From Paenibacillus_E sp042676385 (GTDB lineage Bacteria > Bacillota > Bacilli > Paenibacillales > NBRC-103111): a stretch of DNA of 64,000 nucleotides. Below the pieces are notes generated by a model that was given only the letters and a program-made list of their open reading frames with translations, made no database searches and was not told the origin of the DNA. Numbering within the stretch: position 1 is the first letter of the stretch; the number at the start of each line of letters is the position of its first letter. Positions 32,818 to 41,692 of the stretch are shown here, piece after piece. The translations under genes and the position numbers were made by a program. The DNA is taken from positions 1 through 64,000 of the forward strand of contig NZ_JBHTHA010000037.1 of the NCBI RefSeq assembly GCF_042676385.1, read 5' to 3'.

Positions 32818-33591
32818 ATGATTCAGTTTCAGCATATTTCTAAAGTGTATCCTAACGGAACCGTAGGACTGAACGATATTAACCTGACGATCCATCCCGG
32901 AGAATTCGTAGTTATCGTAGGACTCTCGGGGGCTGGTAAATCCACCTTGCTTCGTTCCATCAATCGTTTGCATGAGATTACAGATGGTCAGATATTGATC
33001 GACGGGAAATCCATCACGCAGGCGAAAGGTGCCGAATTGCGTCGGATGCGCCGGGATATCGGGATGATTTTTCAAACTTTTAATCTGGTTAAAAGGTCAT
33101 CTGTATTGCGGAATGTGCTATCAGGTCGCGTAGGCTATCATTCGACTTTGAGAACCTTATTGGGTCTATTCCCTAAAGAAGACATTGAGTTGTCCTTGAA
33201 AGCGTTGGAGCGGGTCAACATTAGGGAAAAGGCTTATTCGCGCGCCGATGAATTATCCGGTGGTCAACAACAGCGTGTGTCCATCGCGAGAGCGCTTGCA
33301 CAGGAAGCTAAAATCATCTTGGCGGATGAGCCTGTAGCTTCCCTCGACCCGCTGACAACCAGACAAGTCATGGACGATTTGAAAAGAATTAATACAGAGC
33401 TCGGCATTACCACAGTTGTTAACCTTCACTTTATCGACCTGGCAAGGGAGTATGCGACGCGTATTATCGGGTTAAGAGCCGGTAAAGTCGTGTTTGACGG
33501 TCCTGTTGCAGAGGCAACGGATGCAGCGTTCTCAGAAATTTATGGACGCGCAATTAAAAAGGATGAGCTTCTGGGGGTGCAGGAAGGATGA
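32818..33591 (+). CDS. phnC: Phosphonate-type ABC transporter ATP-binding protein
   Basis: A 257-residue ATPase with Walker A GLSGAGKST (residues 35-43), signature LSGGQQQR and Walker B ILADEPVASLD. FQTFNLVKRSSVLRNVLSGR is the PhnC signature. It powers uptake of phosphonates or related phosphorus compounds, with PhnE as its membrane partner. It overlaps the phnE start by 4 bases (ATGA), so the two are coupled. The binding protein phnD faces them from the other strand. Confidence 0.92.
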   Translation: MIQFQHISKVYPNGTVGLNDINLTIHPGEFVVIVGLSGAGKSTLLRSINRLHEITDGQILIDGKSITQAKGAELRRMRRDIGMIFQTFNLVKRSSVLRNVLSGRVGYHSTLRTLLGLFPKEDIELSLKALERVNIREKAYSRADELSGGQQQRVSIARALAQEAKIILADEPVASLDPLTTRQVMDDLKRINTELGITTVVNLHFIDLAREYATRIIGLRAGKVVFDGPVAEATDAAFSEIYGRAIKKDELLGVQEG

Positions 33592-35162
33592 GTTCCACGA
33601 CCTTCAAGAAGCCCCCACGTACGAAGCTTTACGTTACGATCATCCTCATGCTTTTATTCCTTATTGGAAGTATCTATCAAACTGAAGCTACGCTGACAAG
33701 TCTAATTTCCGGGACACCAGAAATTATCAAATTCATTGGTGAAATGTTCCCGCCGGATTGGCAATTCTTCGCAGATATTTGGAAACCAATGGCCCAGACG
33801 CTTCAGATGTCCATCCTGGGTACAATTGTCGGTGCGCTGTTTGCGTATCCGATGGCCTTAATAGCGGCGCGTAACGTCACGACTTCGCCATGGTTGTTTT
33901 ACCCGGCCAGATTCATCATGAATCTGATGCGTACCATTCCAGATTTACTTTACGCAGCTCTGTTCGCAGTACTTGTAGGATTTGGTCCAACAGCAGGTAC
34001 GCTCGCTCTAATCTTCTTCACTTTCGGAATTTTGTCTAAGCTCGCTTATGAATCAACCGAAGCTATTGATCCAGGACCGCTTGAAGCGATGACAGCTGTT
34101 GGCGCGAACAAGCTCAAATGGATTCGCTTTGGTGTTATACCGCAAGTTGCGCCTACCTACTTGGCCCATTTGCTTTACACATTTGAAGTGAGCATTCGCG
34201 CTTCGGCAATCCTCGGCTTGGTTGGCGCCGGAGGTATCGGCTTACTGCTCAAAAATACGCTCGATCTGTTCCGGTATGATCAAGCATGTGCGATTGTCAT
34301 CTACACCTTATTGGTTGTCGTAATCATTGATTTGGTCAGTACACGATTGCGCAGTTATTTATTGAAGGGCAGCAGCAAGCCTATATCGCAATCCCAGGCT
34401 CGTGTTTACATGGCAATAGGTTGGGCTATCGTTATTGCCCTGTTGATCTGGGCGTTGACAGGTCTGGAGCTGACAGGCTTTCAGCCGACAACATGGATTC
34501 TTACAAAAGCAATGATACGCGGATTGTTCCATCCGGATTGGGCTTATGTGTATATACCGGACGGCGAAGATCTCTTGCGGAGCCTACTGGAAACTTTATC
34601 GATTTCATATTTAGGGAACTTCGTATCGGCCATCGTCTGTCTTCCGTTTGCTTTCTGGGCTGCTGCTAACATGAGCCGTTATCGGGCAGTTTCCGGTTCT
34701 GGTAAGCTGTTCCTCAGCATAGTTCGTACGATTCCTGAAGTGATTATGGCGTTAATCTTTATTAAGGCAGTTGGTCCGGGGGCGTTTGCCGGGGTGATGG
34801 CGCTAGGGCTCCATTCTGTTGGTATGCTGGGTAAGCTTTACGCCGAAGCCATCGAGAATATGGATATGGGGCCTACAGAAGCGATGACAGCTGTGGGTGC
34901 TAACTTCTGGCAGAAGATGGCATTTGCCGTTGTGCCTCAGGTCATTCCCGACTTCATCTCCTATACGTTGTTCCGCTTTGAAATCAACGTACGCTCGGCA
35001 ACTCTGTTAGGGGTTATCGGTGCCGGCGGTATCGGTACGCCGCTGATCTTTGCGATTAATGCGCGGGTGTGGCCGCGGGTCGGAATCATCATCATCGGTA
35101 TCATTATTACCGTATCGGTCATCGACTATATTTCTGCAACACTTCGTAAACGAATCGTGTAA
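33588..35162 (+). CDS. phnE: Double-length phosphonate ABC permease (fused PhnE halves)
   Basis: A 524-residue protein made of two homologous PhnE permease halves (about residues 1-260 and 270-524). Each half has its own EAA loop: EAMTAVGANKLKWIRFGVIPQ and EAMTAVGANFWQKMAFAVVPQ. Most PhnE proteins are about 260 residues and act as a pair, so this is a natural covalent dimer. It forms the channel for PhnC and PhnD. It ends at a very stable GC-rich terminator, which explains why phnD is not part of this transcript. Confidence 0.92.
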   Translation: MSSTTFKKPPRTKLYVTIILMLLFLIGSIYQTEATLTSLISGTPEIIKFIGEMFPPDWQFFADIWKPMAQTLQMSILGTIVGALFAYPMALIAARNVTTSPWLFYPARFIMNLMRTIPDLLYAALFAVLVGFGPTAGTLALIFFTFGILSKLAYESTEAIDPGPLEAMTAVGANKLKWIRFGVIPQVAPTYLAHLLYTFEVSIRASAILGLVGAGGIGLLLKNTLDLFRYDQACAIVIYTLLVVVIIDLVSTRLRSYLLKGSSKPISQSQARVYMAIGWAIVIALLIWALTGLELTGFQPTTWILTKAMIRGLFHPDWAYVYIPDGEDLLRSLLETLSISYLGNFVSAIVCLPFAFWAAANMSRYRAVSGSGKLFLSIVRTIPEVIMALIFIKAVGPGAFAGVMALGLHSVGMLGKLYAEAIENMDMGPTEAMTAVGANFWQKMAFAVVPQVIPDFISYTLFRFEINVRSATLLGVIGAGGIGTPLIFAINARVWPRVGIIIIGIIITVSVIDYISATLRKRIV

Positions 35163-35166
35163 AAGG

Positions 35167-35192
35167 AAGGACGCCGCGAAAGCGGCGTCCTT
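35167..35192. terminator. GC-rich hairpin terminator after phnE
   Basis: AAGGACGCCGC, a GAAA loop and GCGGCGTCCTT form an 11 bp perfect stem, capped by a GNRA tetraloop and ending in TTT. Confidence 0.85.
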
Positions 35193-35227
35193 TAGCATAA
35201 TTGGACCCAAAGATAAAACACGAAAGC

Positions 35228-35473
35228 TTAACTTGTGCGTCCCCCTTGTACAACGTAAAGTGATCGCCCTTCTCGTAGGACTCGGGGAATAAAGGCACTG
35301 TCAGCATTGCCGTCTAACACTTCAATTTGTTCGATTAGTTCAATTGGGATCAAGATGTTGTTGATTTTCAAAAGCCGAAAAGCTTGATAATAGCTGGAAA
35401 TAACCCCTCTGATGTCGTCTTTGCCGCAACGGATGGAAACCATTTTTTTACAACCAATGAGCATGTTAAACAT
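35228..35473 (-). CDS. Small protein of unknown function
   Basis: An 81-residue protein that I do not recognise. AGAGAGGTG lies 6 bases before the ATG, which supports a real gene. It contains a Cys-rich start (MLIGCKKMVSIRCGK), a predicted amphipathic middle (INNILIPIELIEQIEVLDG) and no signal peptide. It lies between the convergent phnE and phnD genes, on the phnD strand. It could be translated from the phnD transcript only if the phnD terminator is leaky. Confidence 0.5.
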   Translation of the reverse strand: MFNMLIGCKKMVSIRCGKDDIRGVISSYYQAFRLLKINNILIPIELIEQIEVLDGNADSAFIPRVLREGRSLYVVQGGRTS

Positions 35474-35600
35474 CCAATTTCACCTCTCTATGATATATGA
35501 CAAGTCCAAGTAAACATTTGTCATGCGAAAGTAAAAAATATTTTAACGAATCGCGGACGTGCCACATCCATACTATGCGGTGGAGGAACCTAAAAGACGC

Positions 35601-35640
35601 AAAAAAATGCCCCCACATCAACCATCATGAAGGAGCATTT
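35601..35640 (-). terminator. phnD terminator
   Basis: On the minus strand AAATGC-CC and GG-GCATTT pair around a 17-base loop, followed by seven T residues. Confidence 0.75.
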
Positions 35641-35660
35641 ATTATTGGAAGAACGATTTA

Positions 35661-36629
35661 TTATTTCAAGCCCATCTCTTTATTCACACTGCGAACGATA
35701 TCGAATTTGGAATCATCCGATGCAACATAGCCTTTGTGGGAGTATACATCGAAAATGATTTTTTGGCCTTCAGGATCATTGCCGATTGCAATGAATGCAT
35801 CTTGAATTTTCTTTTTCCAGGCAGCATCCATATCGGAACGAACAGCGATTGTATCATTAGGAATTTTATCAGAGAAAGTAAGTACTCTCGTTTGTTTGAA
35901 TACATCCGGGTAGTCTTTCACCATGTTGGCACGAATATCTTGGAATACGCCTACAGCATCAACTTGACCATTCAGCAGTGCGATAATCGCTTTGTCATGG
36001 CCTTGGAATTGAACGCCAGTAACGTCTTTAACTGGATCTACACCGGCTTTTTTCAATACGAATCCTGGATATACATAACCTGCTGCGGATGTAACGCCTT
36101 GCCAGCCCATTTTCTTACCTTTCAAATCGGCTACAGATTTAATAGGGGAATCAGCTTTTACAACGATCATAGATTTGTAGAAGTCCACTAGATCTTTAGT
36201 AGGTTGGCCCGTAGCATCATCTACACCAAGACGCGTAGCCTGCACGAGCAGGTCTGCCGCTTTACGTGTATCATGAGCGACTACGTAGTTGCTCGGAGGC
36301 AAGAAGCCGATATCAACTTGCTTTGAAGCCATTGCTTCAATTACAGTATTGTAATCCGTTGAGACAGAAACTTTAACAGGAATACCGAGTTTGTCTCCAA
36401 GCAATTTTTCGAGAGGTTTTGCTTTTGCTTCAAGTGTTTCTGCGTTTTGGGAAGGTACGAATTGTACTTTTAATTCTTTAGGTACGAAGCCTGCTGCTGT
36501 TGATGCTGCCGGTGTTGCTGAAGCTTTTGCAGGGGATGTGGCGCTAGGCTCTTCTTTTTTTGCACACCCTGCCGCAATACCCGTCACTACAACTAAAGAC
36601 ATACTGATTGCTGCAAACTTTTTCAACAT
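35661..36629 (-). CDS. phnD: Phosphonate-type ABC substrate-binding lipoprotein
   Basis: A 322-residue type II binding protein. A lipoprotein signal ends at the lipobox AAGC (Cys near residue 22), followed by an Ala/Ser/Thr linker (about 24-48). The PhnD fold follows, with VQFVPSQNAETLEAKAKPLEKLLG and SMIVVKADSPIKSVADLKGKKMGW. It is anchored outside the membrane and should deliver ligand to PhnE. It is transcribed toward phnE from its own promoter, a split from the usual phnCDE order. GGAGG precedes the ATG. Related proteins also bind phosphite or other phosphorus compounds. Confidence 0.9.
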   Translation of the reverse strand: MLKKFAAISMSLVVVTGIAAGCAKKEEPSATSPAKASATPAASTAAGFVPKELKVQFVPSQNAETLEAKAKPLEKLLGDKLGIPVKVSVSTDYNTVIEAMASKQVDIGFLPPSNYVVAHDTRKAADLLVQATRLGVDDATGQPTKDLVDFYKSMIVVKADSPIKSVADLKGKKMGWQGVTSAAGYVYPGFVLKKAGVDPVKDVTGVQFQGHDKAIIALLNGQVDAVGVFQDIRANMVKDYPDVFKQTRVLTFSDKIPNDTIAVRSDMDAAWKKKIQDAFIAIGNDPEGQKIIFDVYSHKGYVASDDSKFDIVRSVNKEMGLK

Positions 36630-36704
36630 GTTTTGACCTCCGTTTAATTATTTACAATAGTACAAGAAGTAATATAACATTAACACAGAATATATGGAAG
36701 ATGG

Positions 36705-36721
36705 TGTAAAGTATTTGTTAA
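36705..36721 (-). promoter_or_regulatory. Candidate PhoP box before phnD
   Basis: On the minus strand TTAACA, a 5-base spacer and TTTACA match two repeats of the Bacillus PhoP box (TTAACA-N5-TTAACA). Further TTGTAACA and TTGACA motifs lie upstream but out of the 11-base period. Phosphate-starvation control is inferred and only moderately supported. Confidence 0.4.
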
Positions 36722-36730
36722 TATGACAAT

Positions 36731-36758
36731 TTGCATGTCAATTGTTACAAGATCTTGT
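36731..36758. promoter_or_regulatory. Palindromes in the phosphoesterase leader
   Basis: ACAAGATCTTGT (36747-36758) is a perfect 12 bp palindrome 5 bases before the ribosome site. A TGACA-N7-TGTCA dyad lies just upstream (36724-36740). Either could be an operator for the divergent phnD and phosphoesterase genes. Confidence 0.4.
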
Positions 36759-36775
36759 CAATGAGGAGCGGGATT

Positions 36776-38371
36776 ATGGAAAGGAAAGAAAACTCAAAGA
36801 AATGTGTGATTTCCGTACTGGAAACGAGCGATCTGCATGGCAGCATGCTGCCCATTCACTATGCAAATAACAAGCCTAACGACGTAGGATTGTCGAAAAT
36901 TGCCACGCTAATTGACAAAGAACGGAGCAAAGATCAACACGTCATTGTCATTGATAACGGAGACCTGATTCAAGGAACTCCGCTCGCTTACCATCATGCA
37001 AGATTGGATAATACACCGGTTGATCCGATGGTTCTGGGGCTTAATTATTTGAACTATGATGCTGCAGTACTAGGCAATCATGAGTTTAATTATGGGCTGG
37101 ATGTCCTTTTGAAAGCGGTACGTGAGTCACAGTTCCCATGGCTGTGCGCTACCATTGTGGATGCTGCTACGGGCGAGCCTTTTTTGGGTAAGCCTTATGT
37201 CATCAAAGAGCTTCCGAATGGTGTTCGAGTTGGAATTCTAGGACTAACAACCCCCTATATTCCGAACTGGGAAAATCCGAACCATATTCAAGGGCTCCGG
37301 TTCGAAGATGCCGTGCAAACTGCGTCCAAGTGGGTTCCCGTGCTGAAAAATCAGGAGAAAGCGGATCTTGTTATTGTTTCCTACCATGGCGGATTCGAAA
37401 GAGACTTGATGACGGGCGTGCCGACGGAGCCTTTGACTGGGGAGAACCAGGGGTATCAATTGTGCATGGAAGTGGAAGGGATCGATGTACTGCTTACCGG
37501 GCATCAGCACCGCAGCATTGCCGGAATGGAAATCAATGGCGTGGTCATTGTGCAGCCCGGGACAGCGGGAGCAACGCTTGGCAAGGTACAAGTAGAAATG
37601 GTGCAAAACGATGGGAAATGGATCGTTGCCTCAAAGCAATCCGAACTGCTGACGGTTGCAGGCACTGACGCGGATCCGACGTTGATCGAGCTTGTTAGCA
37701 GCTATGAAGCGAAGACGCAGGAATGGTTGGATCAGCCGATCGGCAAGTTGACGGGGGATATGCGGGTTCAGGACCCGATGCAAATTCGCCTGAAGGACAG
37801 CGCACTGATCGAATTTATTAATCGGGTACAGATGGAGCTCTCGGGTGCCCGCATCTCGAATACGGCATTGTTCGATAATATTTCGCCGGGTTTTCCTGCC
37901 AACATTACGATGAGAGACATCGTTTCAAACTATATATATCCGAATACCCTCAAGGTTATTCGAATCTCCGGTCAAGACATCAAGGATGCGATTGAACAAT
38001 CTGCGGAATATTTTGAACTGGCGATGGATGGAGCGGTTCAGGTCAGTGCCAAATTCCGCGATCCCAAGCCGCAGCATTATAACTACGATATGTGGGAAGG
38101 GATCACTTACAAAATCAACATTTCCCGACCTATTGGCGAACGTGTCATCCAACTGGATTACGAAGGAAAACCGATGGATTTGACCGCATCTTTCGATGTC
38201 GTGATGAACAACTACCGGGCCGGAGGCGGAGGCAATTACTTGATGTTTCAGGACAAGCCGGTTATCAAAGATATTCCGACGGATGTGGCAGAGCTTCTGG
38301 CGAATTACATTATGGAACGAGGTACGATTGAGGCAACCGTGAATCATAATTGGGAAGTTATTTGGGATTAA
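36776..38371 (+). CDS. Cytoplasmic 5'-nucleotidase / 2',3'-cyclic phosphodiesterase family protein
   Basis: A 531-residue two-domain enzyme of the UshA/CpdB/YfkN family. A metallophosphatase domain (about residues 10-270) has TSDLHG, DNGDLIQG, GNHEFNYG, SYHGGF and GHQH metal ligands, and a C-terminal nucleotidase domain (about 310-520) has NYRAGGGGNY substrate-stacking residues. It hydrolyses phosphate from nucleotides or cyclic nucleotides. Unlike most relatives it has no signal peptide, so it should act inside the cell. AGGAG lies 7 bases before ATG 36776. It is divergent from phnD, so it may process a phosphorus compound imported by PhnCDE. Confidence 0.85.
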   Translation: MERKENSKKCVISVLETSDLHGSMLPIHYANNKPNDVGLSKIATLIDKERSKDQHVIVIDNGDLIQGTPLAYHHARLDNTPVDPMVLGLNYLNYDAAVLGNHEFNYGLDVLLKAVRESQFPWLCATIVDAATGEPFLGKPYVIKELPNGVRVGILGLTTPYIPNWENPNHIQGLRFEDAVQTASKWVPVLKNQEKADLVIVSYHGGFERDLMTGVPTEPLTGENQGYQLCMEVEGIDVLLTGHQHRSIAGMEINGVVIVQPGTAGATLGKVQVEMVQNDGKWIVASKQSELLTVAGTDADPTLIELVSSYEAKTQEWLDQPIGKLTGDMRVQDPMQIRLKDSALIEFINRVQMELSGARISNTALFDNISPGFPANITMRDIVSNYIYPNTLKVIRISGQDIKDAIEQSAEYFELAMDGAVQVSAKFRDPKPQHYNYDMWEGITYKINISRPIGERVIQLDYEGKPMDLTASFDVVMNNYRAGGGGNYLMFQDKPVIKDIPTDVAELLANYIMERGTIEATVNHNWEVIWD

Positions 38372-38376
38372 AAACA

Positions 38377-38430
38377 GAAAGCCTCACACAAGGAGATCAA
38401 AAGACTCTCGCTTGTTGGCGGCTTTTGTTT
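38377..38430 (+). terminator. Probable terminator after phosphoesterase
   Basis: AAAGCC and GGCTTT with inner ACAAG/CTTGT pairing, followed by a short T-rich tail. It also lies behind the convergent small membrane protein gene. Confidence 0.5.
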
Positions 38431-38445
38431 GTGATTCATTCACAT

Positions 38446-38691
38446 TTAGCGTTCGCGAATGTACTCCCGATCACCCGATCGAGGGTTATAATACACTCTG
38501 TAGGTGTGGCCGTCTTTAGGATCGATAAACACTTCCGGGGTCCAAACAAAGCCGTTTGACGGTTTATAGGGTTCGGTTCCTGCTTTACTTTTGTACCGTT
38601 TATCGTAAACCAACCAGCCAAGCAGAAAGAGAAGTAAAAATCCGATGAACCATAATCCATATACAAGAAAAAGGGGAATCAGACCGCTCAT
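38446..38691 (-). CDS. Small single-helix membrane protein
   Basis: An 81-residue protein with one N-terminal helix (about residues 4-30) and a basic cytosolic tail. The C-terminal half contains VWTPEVFIDPKDGHTYRVYYNPRSGDREYI, which resembles a conserved segment of small Bacillus membrane proteins of unknown function. It overlaps the UPF0145 gene by 4 bases (stop/start), so the two are coupled. A shorter start in another frame is a shadow. The role is unknown; partnership with the UPF0145 protein at the membrane is inferred. Confidence 0.65.
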   Translation of the reverse strand: MSGLIPLFLVYGLWFIGFLLLFLLGWLVYDKRYKSKAGTEPYKPSNGFVWTPEVFIDPKDGHTYRVYYNPRSGDREYIRER

Positions 38692-39008
38692 AGCCTTCGG
38701 GTCCTAACGGCAGTGCCGTAGGCGACAATCTCACTCATATTCTGGCCGATATCGCCGCTATCAAAGCGCATCATGACGATGGCGTCAGCGCCCATGGCTG
38801 CGGCATTTTTCACCATGCGGTCCATGGCTTGCCGACGTCCGTCTTCGACCATTTGGGTGTATTGAGTGACTTCTCCGCCAACAAGCCCTTTAAGCGAAGC
38901 AAGGATATCGCCGCCGATGCCTCTGGCGCGTACGACAACACCGAATGTACTACCTAATACTTCCGTTACTTCATACCCTGCAATACCTTCAGTTGTGGCT
39001 ACAATCAT
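38688..39008 (-). CDS. UPF0145/YbjQ-family protein
   Basis: A 106-residue YbjQ-type protein. The family pattern is clear: GYEVTEVLGSTFGVVVRARGIGGDI near the N-terminus, GDEVTQYTQ-like mid segment and a C-terminal MGADAIVMMRFDS. These proteins form pentamers and may bind metals or heavy-metal complexes, but no reaction is known. It ends in a 4-base overlap with the membrane protein gene. AGGAG precedes the ATG (minus strand, about 39013-39017). Confidence 0.88.
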   Translation of the reverse strand: MIVATTEGIAGYEVTEVLGSTFGVVVRARGIGGDILASLKGLVGGEVTQYTQMVEDGRRQAMDRMVKNAAAMGADAIVMMRFDSGDIGQNMSEIVAYGTAVRTRRL

Positions 39009-39113
39009 GAGTAGATCGCTCCTTTTTGGATAACCTTTTAAATTTGTCTTTGCCGCTTGAACTGGATTCGATATTATAAACTTAGTACGTAGAAACGAAT
39101 TGGAGGTTTCAGT

Positions 39114-39914
39114 ATGAGTCAGTTGACAATCGAGTTATGGCCCGGAGCATCCAAGGATAGCATCGGGGACGAGAACCAGGGATGTCCGAGTTTGACCTTA
39201 TATCCGGTTAGCGGCGAAGGCTTGAGCTCTGCAGTCATAGTATGTCCCGGCGGGGGATATCATAGGCGTGCAGACCACGAAGGCGAACCGATAGCCCGAT
39301 GGCTAAACGGGCTAGGCATATCTGCATATGTGCTCAACTACAGGGTGGCGCCGCATCGGCACCCGGCTCCGCTGCAGGATGCTCAGCGGGCTATCCGGAC
39401 TGTTCGACATCATGCCGCGGAATGGAATATAGATCCGAACCGTGTAGGTATTATGGGTTTTTCAGCGGGCGGTCATCTGGCATCTACAGCCGGCACGTTG
39501 TTCGAAGCTGGCGACTTGCAGTCAAAAGACCCCATAGAGCGACAAAGCAGCCGACCCGATTTGCTGATTTTATGCTATCCGGTTATTACTTTCGGCGAGT
39601 ATGCGCACGAAGGGTCCAAGCTGCTGTTGCTAGGGGAGACGCCTGGGGATGAGCTGGTTAACCTGCTGTCAACCGAGAAGCAGGTGACCTCGGATACCCC
39701 GGCGACTTTTCTTTGGCATACGGCTGACGATGATGTTGTTACGGTTGAGAATTGCTTCCTTTTTGCTGGAGCGCTTAGTCGCCATAAAGTGGCTTTCGAG
39801 CTTCATGTGTTTGAAAGCGGCAGACATGGACTAGGCCTGGCTGAAGATCATCCTGAAGCGAAGGCATGGCCGGCTCTTTGCGAAGTGTGGCTCAAAAAGA
39901 TGAGCTTTGTATGA
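39114..39914 (+). CDS. Alpha/beta-hydrolase, acetylxylan-esterase-like
   Basis: A 266-residue serine hydrolase without a signal peptide. The catalytic triad is probably Ser117 (GFSAGG), Asp near 206 (TADDDVV) and His238 (GRHGLG), with an oxyanion PGGGY motif at about 45-49. It resembles the BD-FAE/acetyl-xylan-esterase-like group of cytosolic esterases, which deacetylate small acylated sugars. TGGAGG lies before the ATG. Its stop overlaps the pxpB start by 4 bases (ATGA), so it is coupled to the 5-oxoprolinase genes, an unusual partner. Confidence 0.85.
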   Translation: MSQLTIELWPGASKDSIGDENQGCPSLTLYPVSGEGLSSAVIVCPGGGYHRRADHEGEPIARWLNGLGISAYVLNYRVAPHRHPAPLQDAQRAIRTVRHHAAEWNIDPNRVGIMGFSAGGHLASTAGTLFEAGDLQSKDPIERQSSRPDLLILCYPVITFGEYAHEGSKLLLLGETPGDELVNLLSTEKQVTSDTPATFLWHTADDDVVTVENCFLFAGALSRHKVAFELHVFESGRHGLGLAEDHPEAKAWPALCEVWLKKMSFV

Positions 39915-40663
39915 CAAAGCTTTCCTATGAATGTTACGCGTTGGGTGATTCGGCTATTGTCATTCAATTCGGTGAGGCGATTGATCCCATCGTTCATAAG
40001 CAGATTCTCCAGCTTGCGGCTTATATTGAGGAGACCAGCTTTCCCGGATATCGGGAAACGGTAACAGCTTATACAACCATTACGATTTTTTATGATAGTT
40101 ATGCTGTGTTTGCAAATCAGGCTGATCCAAGCAGAGCAGCTTTGCAATTGCCTTTTGAACGGGTGCTAGCTTATATAGAGAAGATGATCAGTGAGTATGA
40201 GCAGAAGAGTACGGCGATTTCGCACCATTCTTATGATATCGTGGAAATCCCGGTTTGCTACGGAGGCTTGTTTGGGCCTGATTTGGAGGAAGTTGCCGTC
40301 TATCACGGTATTGCTGCCGAAGAAGTGATTCGCCACCATACATCGCCGATCTATCCGGTTTATATGATAGGCTTTGCTCCGGGATTCCCCTACTTAGGCG
40401 GTATGGACGATAGGATCGCAACGCCGCGAAGGACAATTCCGAGGGTCCGGATTCCAGCGGGCTCAGTAGGGATCGGGGGCAGCCAGACAGGCATATATCC
40501 GCTGGAGACGCCAGGAGGGTGGAATCTGATTGGGCGGACGCCGCTGGCTTTATTTCAACCGAGAGCGAGCAATCCTCCTTCTCTGCTGAAAGTCGGAGAT
40601 CAGGTCCGTTTTGTACCGATTACGCCGGAGCAATTTGATCTATTGGCGGAAGGGGAGCGTTGA
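39911..40663 (+). CDS. pxpB: 5-oxoprolinase subunit PxpB
   Basis: A 250-residue KipI-type protein. The C-terminal domain has the conserved MIGFAPGFPYLGGMD and PRVRIPAGSVGIGGSQTGIYPLETPGGW (given in parts). With PxpC and PxpA it forms the ATP-dependent 5-oxoprolinase that turns pyroglutamate into glutamate. In Bacillus the same protein was first known as a KinA inhibitor. ATG 39911 overlaps the esterase stop; an earlier in-frame start at 39866 would be buried in that gene. pxpC follows with no gap. Confidence 0.92.
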   Translation: MTKLSYECYALGDSAIVIQFGEAIDPIVHKQILQLAAYIEETSFPGYRETVTAYTTITIFYDSYAVFANQADPSRAALQLPFERVLAYIEKMISEYEQKSTAISHHSYDIVEIPVCYGGLFGPDLEEVAVYHGIAAEEVIRHHTSPIYPVYMIGFAPGFPYLGGMDDRIATPRRTIPRVRIPAGSVGIGGSQTGIYPLETPGGWNLIGRTPLALFQPRASNPPSLLKVGDQVRFVPITPEQFDLLAEGER

Positions 40664-41692
40664 ATGAGCTTTGAAGTTAAGAAGCCAGGGCTGTTTACTA
40701 CCGTACAGGATGCAGGTCGCTACGGATATCGTAAATACGGTGTCATTACGTCCGGCCCCATGGATGGGTTTGCGCATCGGGTTGCCAATTTGCTTGTTGG
40801 CAACGTTACCAATCTAGCTGCTTTAGAGATGACACTGCAGGGAGCGATCTTGTATGCCAGCAAGGATATGCTGCTTGCTTTATGCGGCGCCGAAATGGAA
40901 GCTGACATCGACGGGGAAAAGGTGCCGCTGTGGCGCCCTTTCATGATCCGAGGCGGATCTCAGCTCCAAATTCATCATGCATCCAAGGGATGCAGAGCTT
41001 ATCTTGCTGTGGCGGGAGGCTTTGACGTAGAACCGGTGATGGGAAGTCGGAGCACCTATATACGAGCCGGATTAGGCGGGTATGAGGGAAGGGCGATTAG
41101 GGCCGGAGACATATTGAAGGTAGCTGCAGCTCAGTCTGATTCTATCGATCTACAGAGAGCAATGCTTAACCTAAGTACATCGGCTAAAAACGAAGGGCTG
41201 TGGACAGTGCCGTGGTCGGTGAGCGCTTCAATCTACCCCGATTATCAGGAAACTCCGGTCGTTCGGATGATTAAAGGCAGAGAAGCGGCAACATTTTCAG
41301 ACGATAGTGTCCAAAAGTTTTTTCAAGAGAGCTATTCGGTAACTCCGCAATCTGATCGCATGGGGTATCGTCTTGATGGAGCGATGTTGGAACACAAGCT
41401 GGGGGAAACCGGTGAGATCATTTCTGAAGCCGTTGCTCCTGGAACTATACAAGTGCCGCCAAGCGGGCAGCCCATTATTCTTATGACCGATTGCCAAACA
41501 ACAGGGGGCTATCCCCGCATCGGGCACGTTATTAGCACTGATCTTCCGTTAATTGCTCAAGCGAGACCGGGCGACAAGCTGCGCTTTCAGGAAATCAGCT
41601 TGCAAGAAGCGCAGGAGCTCCAACTTCTTCAAGAGATGGACTTGCGCTGGCTGCATGCAGGTTTGAAGGCGTGGGCAAGGGATCGTGGATAG
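40664..41692 (+). CDS. pxpC: 5-oxoprolinase subunit PxpC
   Basis: A 342-residue KipA-type protein. GLFTTVQDAGRYGYRKYGV and SGPMDGFAHRVANLLVGN are at the N-terminus, and DCQTTGGYPRIGHVI is near the C-terminus. It pairs with PxpB, and the pair carries out the ATP-dependent part of oxoproline cleavage. Its ATG directly follows the pxpB stop, and a GGGGAG ribosome site lies within pxpB's last codons. The third gene, pxpA, is 330 bases downstream behind a repeat-bearing gap. Confidence 0.92.
   Translation: MSFEVKKPGLFTTVQDAGRYGYRKYGVITSGPMDGFAHRVANLLVGNVTNLAALEMTLQGAILYASKDMLLALCGAEMEADIDGEKVPLWRPFMIRGGSQLQIHHASKGCRAYLAVAGGFDVEPVMGSRSTYIRAGLGGYEGRAIRAGDILKVAAAQSDSIDLQRAMLNLSTSAKNEGLWTVPWSVSASIYPDYQETPVVRMIKGREAATFSDDSVQKFFQESYSVTPQSDRMGYRLDGAMLEHKLGETGEIISEAVAPGTIQVPPSGQPIILMTDCQTTGGYPRIGHVISTDLPLIAQARPGDKLRFQEISLQEAQELQLLQEMDLRWLHAGLKAWARDRG

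Noticed and set aside
35497..35730. 77-codon plus-strand frame overlapping the phnD 3' end
   Set aside because: No ribosome site and it covers the phnD terminator.
39866..39910. Longer N-terminus of pxpB
   Set aside because: It lies inside the esterase gene and adds residues without family similarity; the ATGA overlap start is typical.
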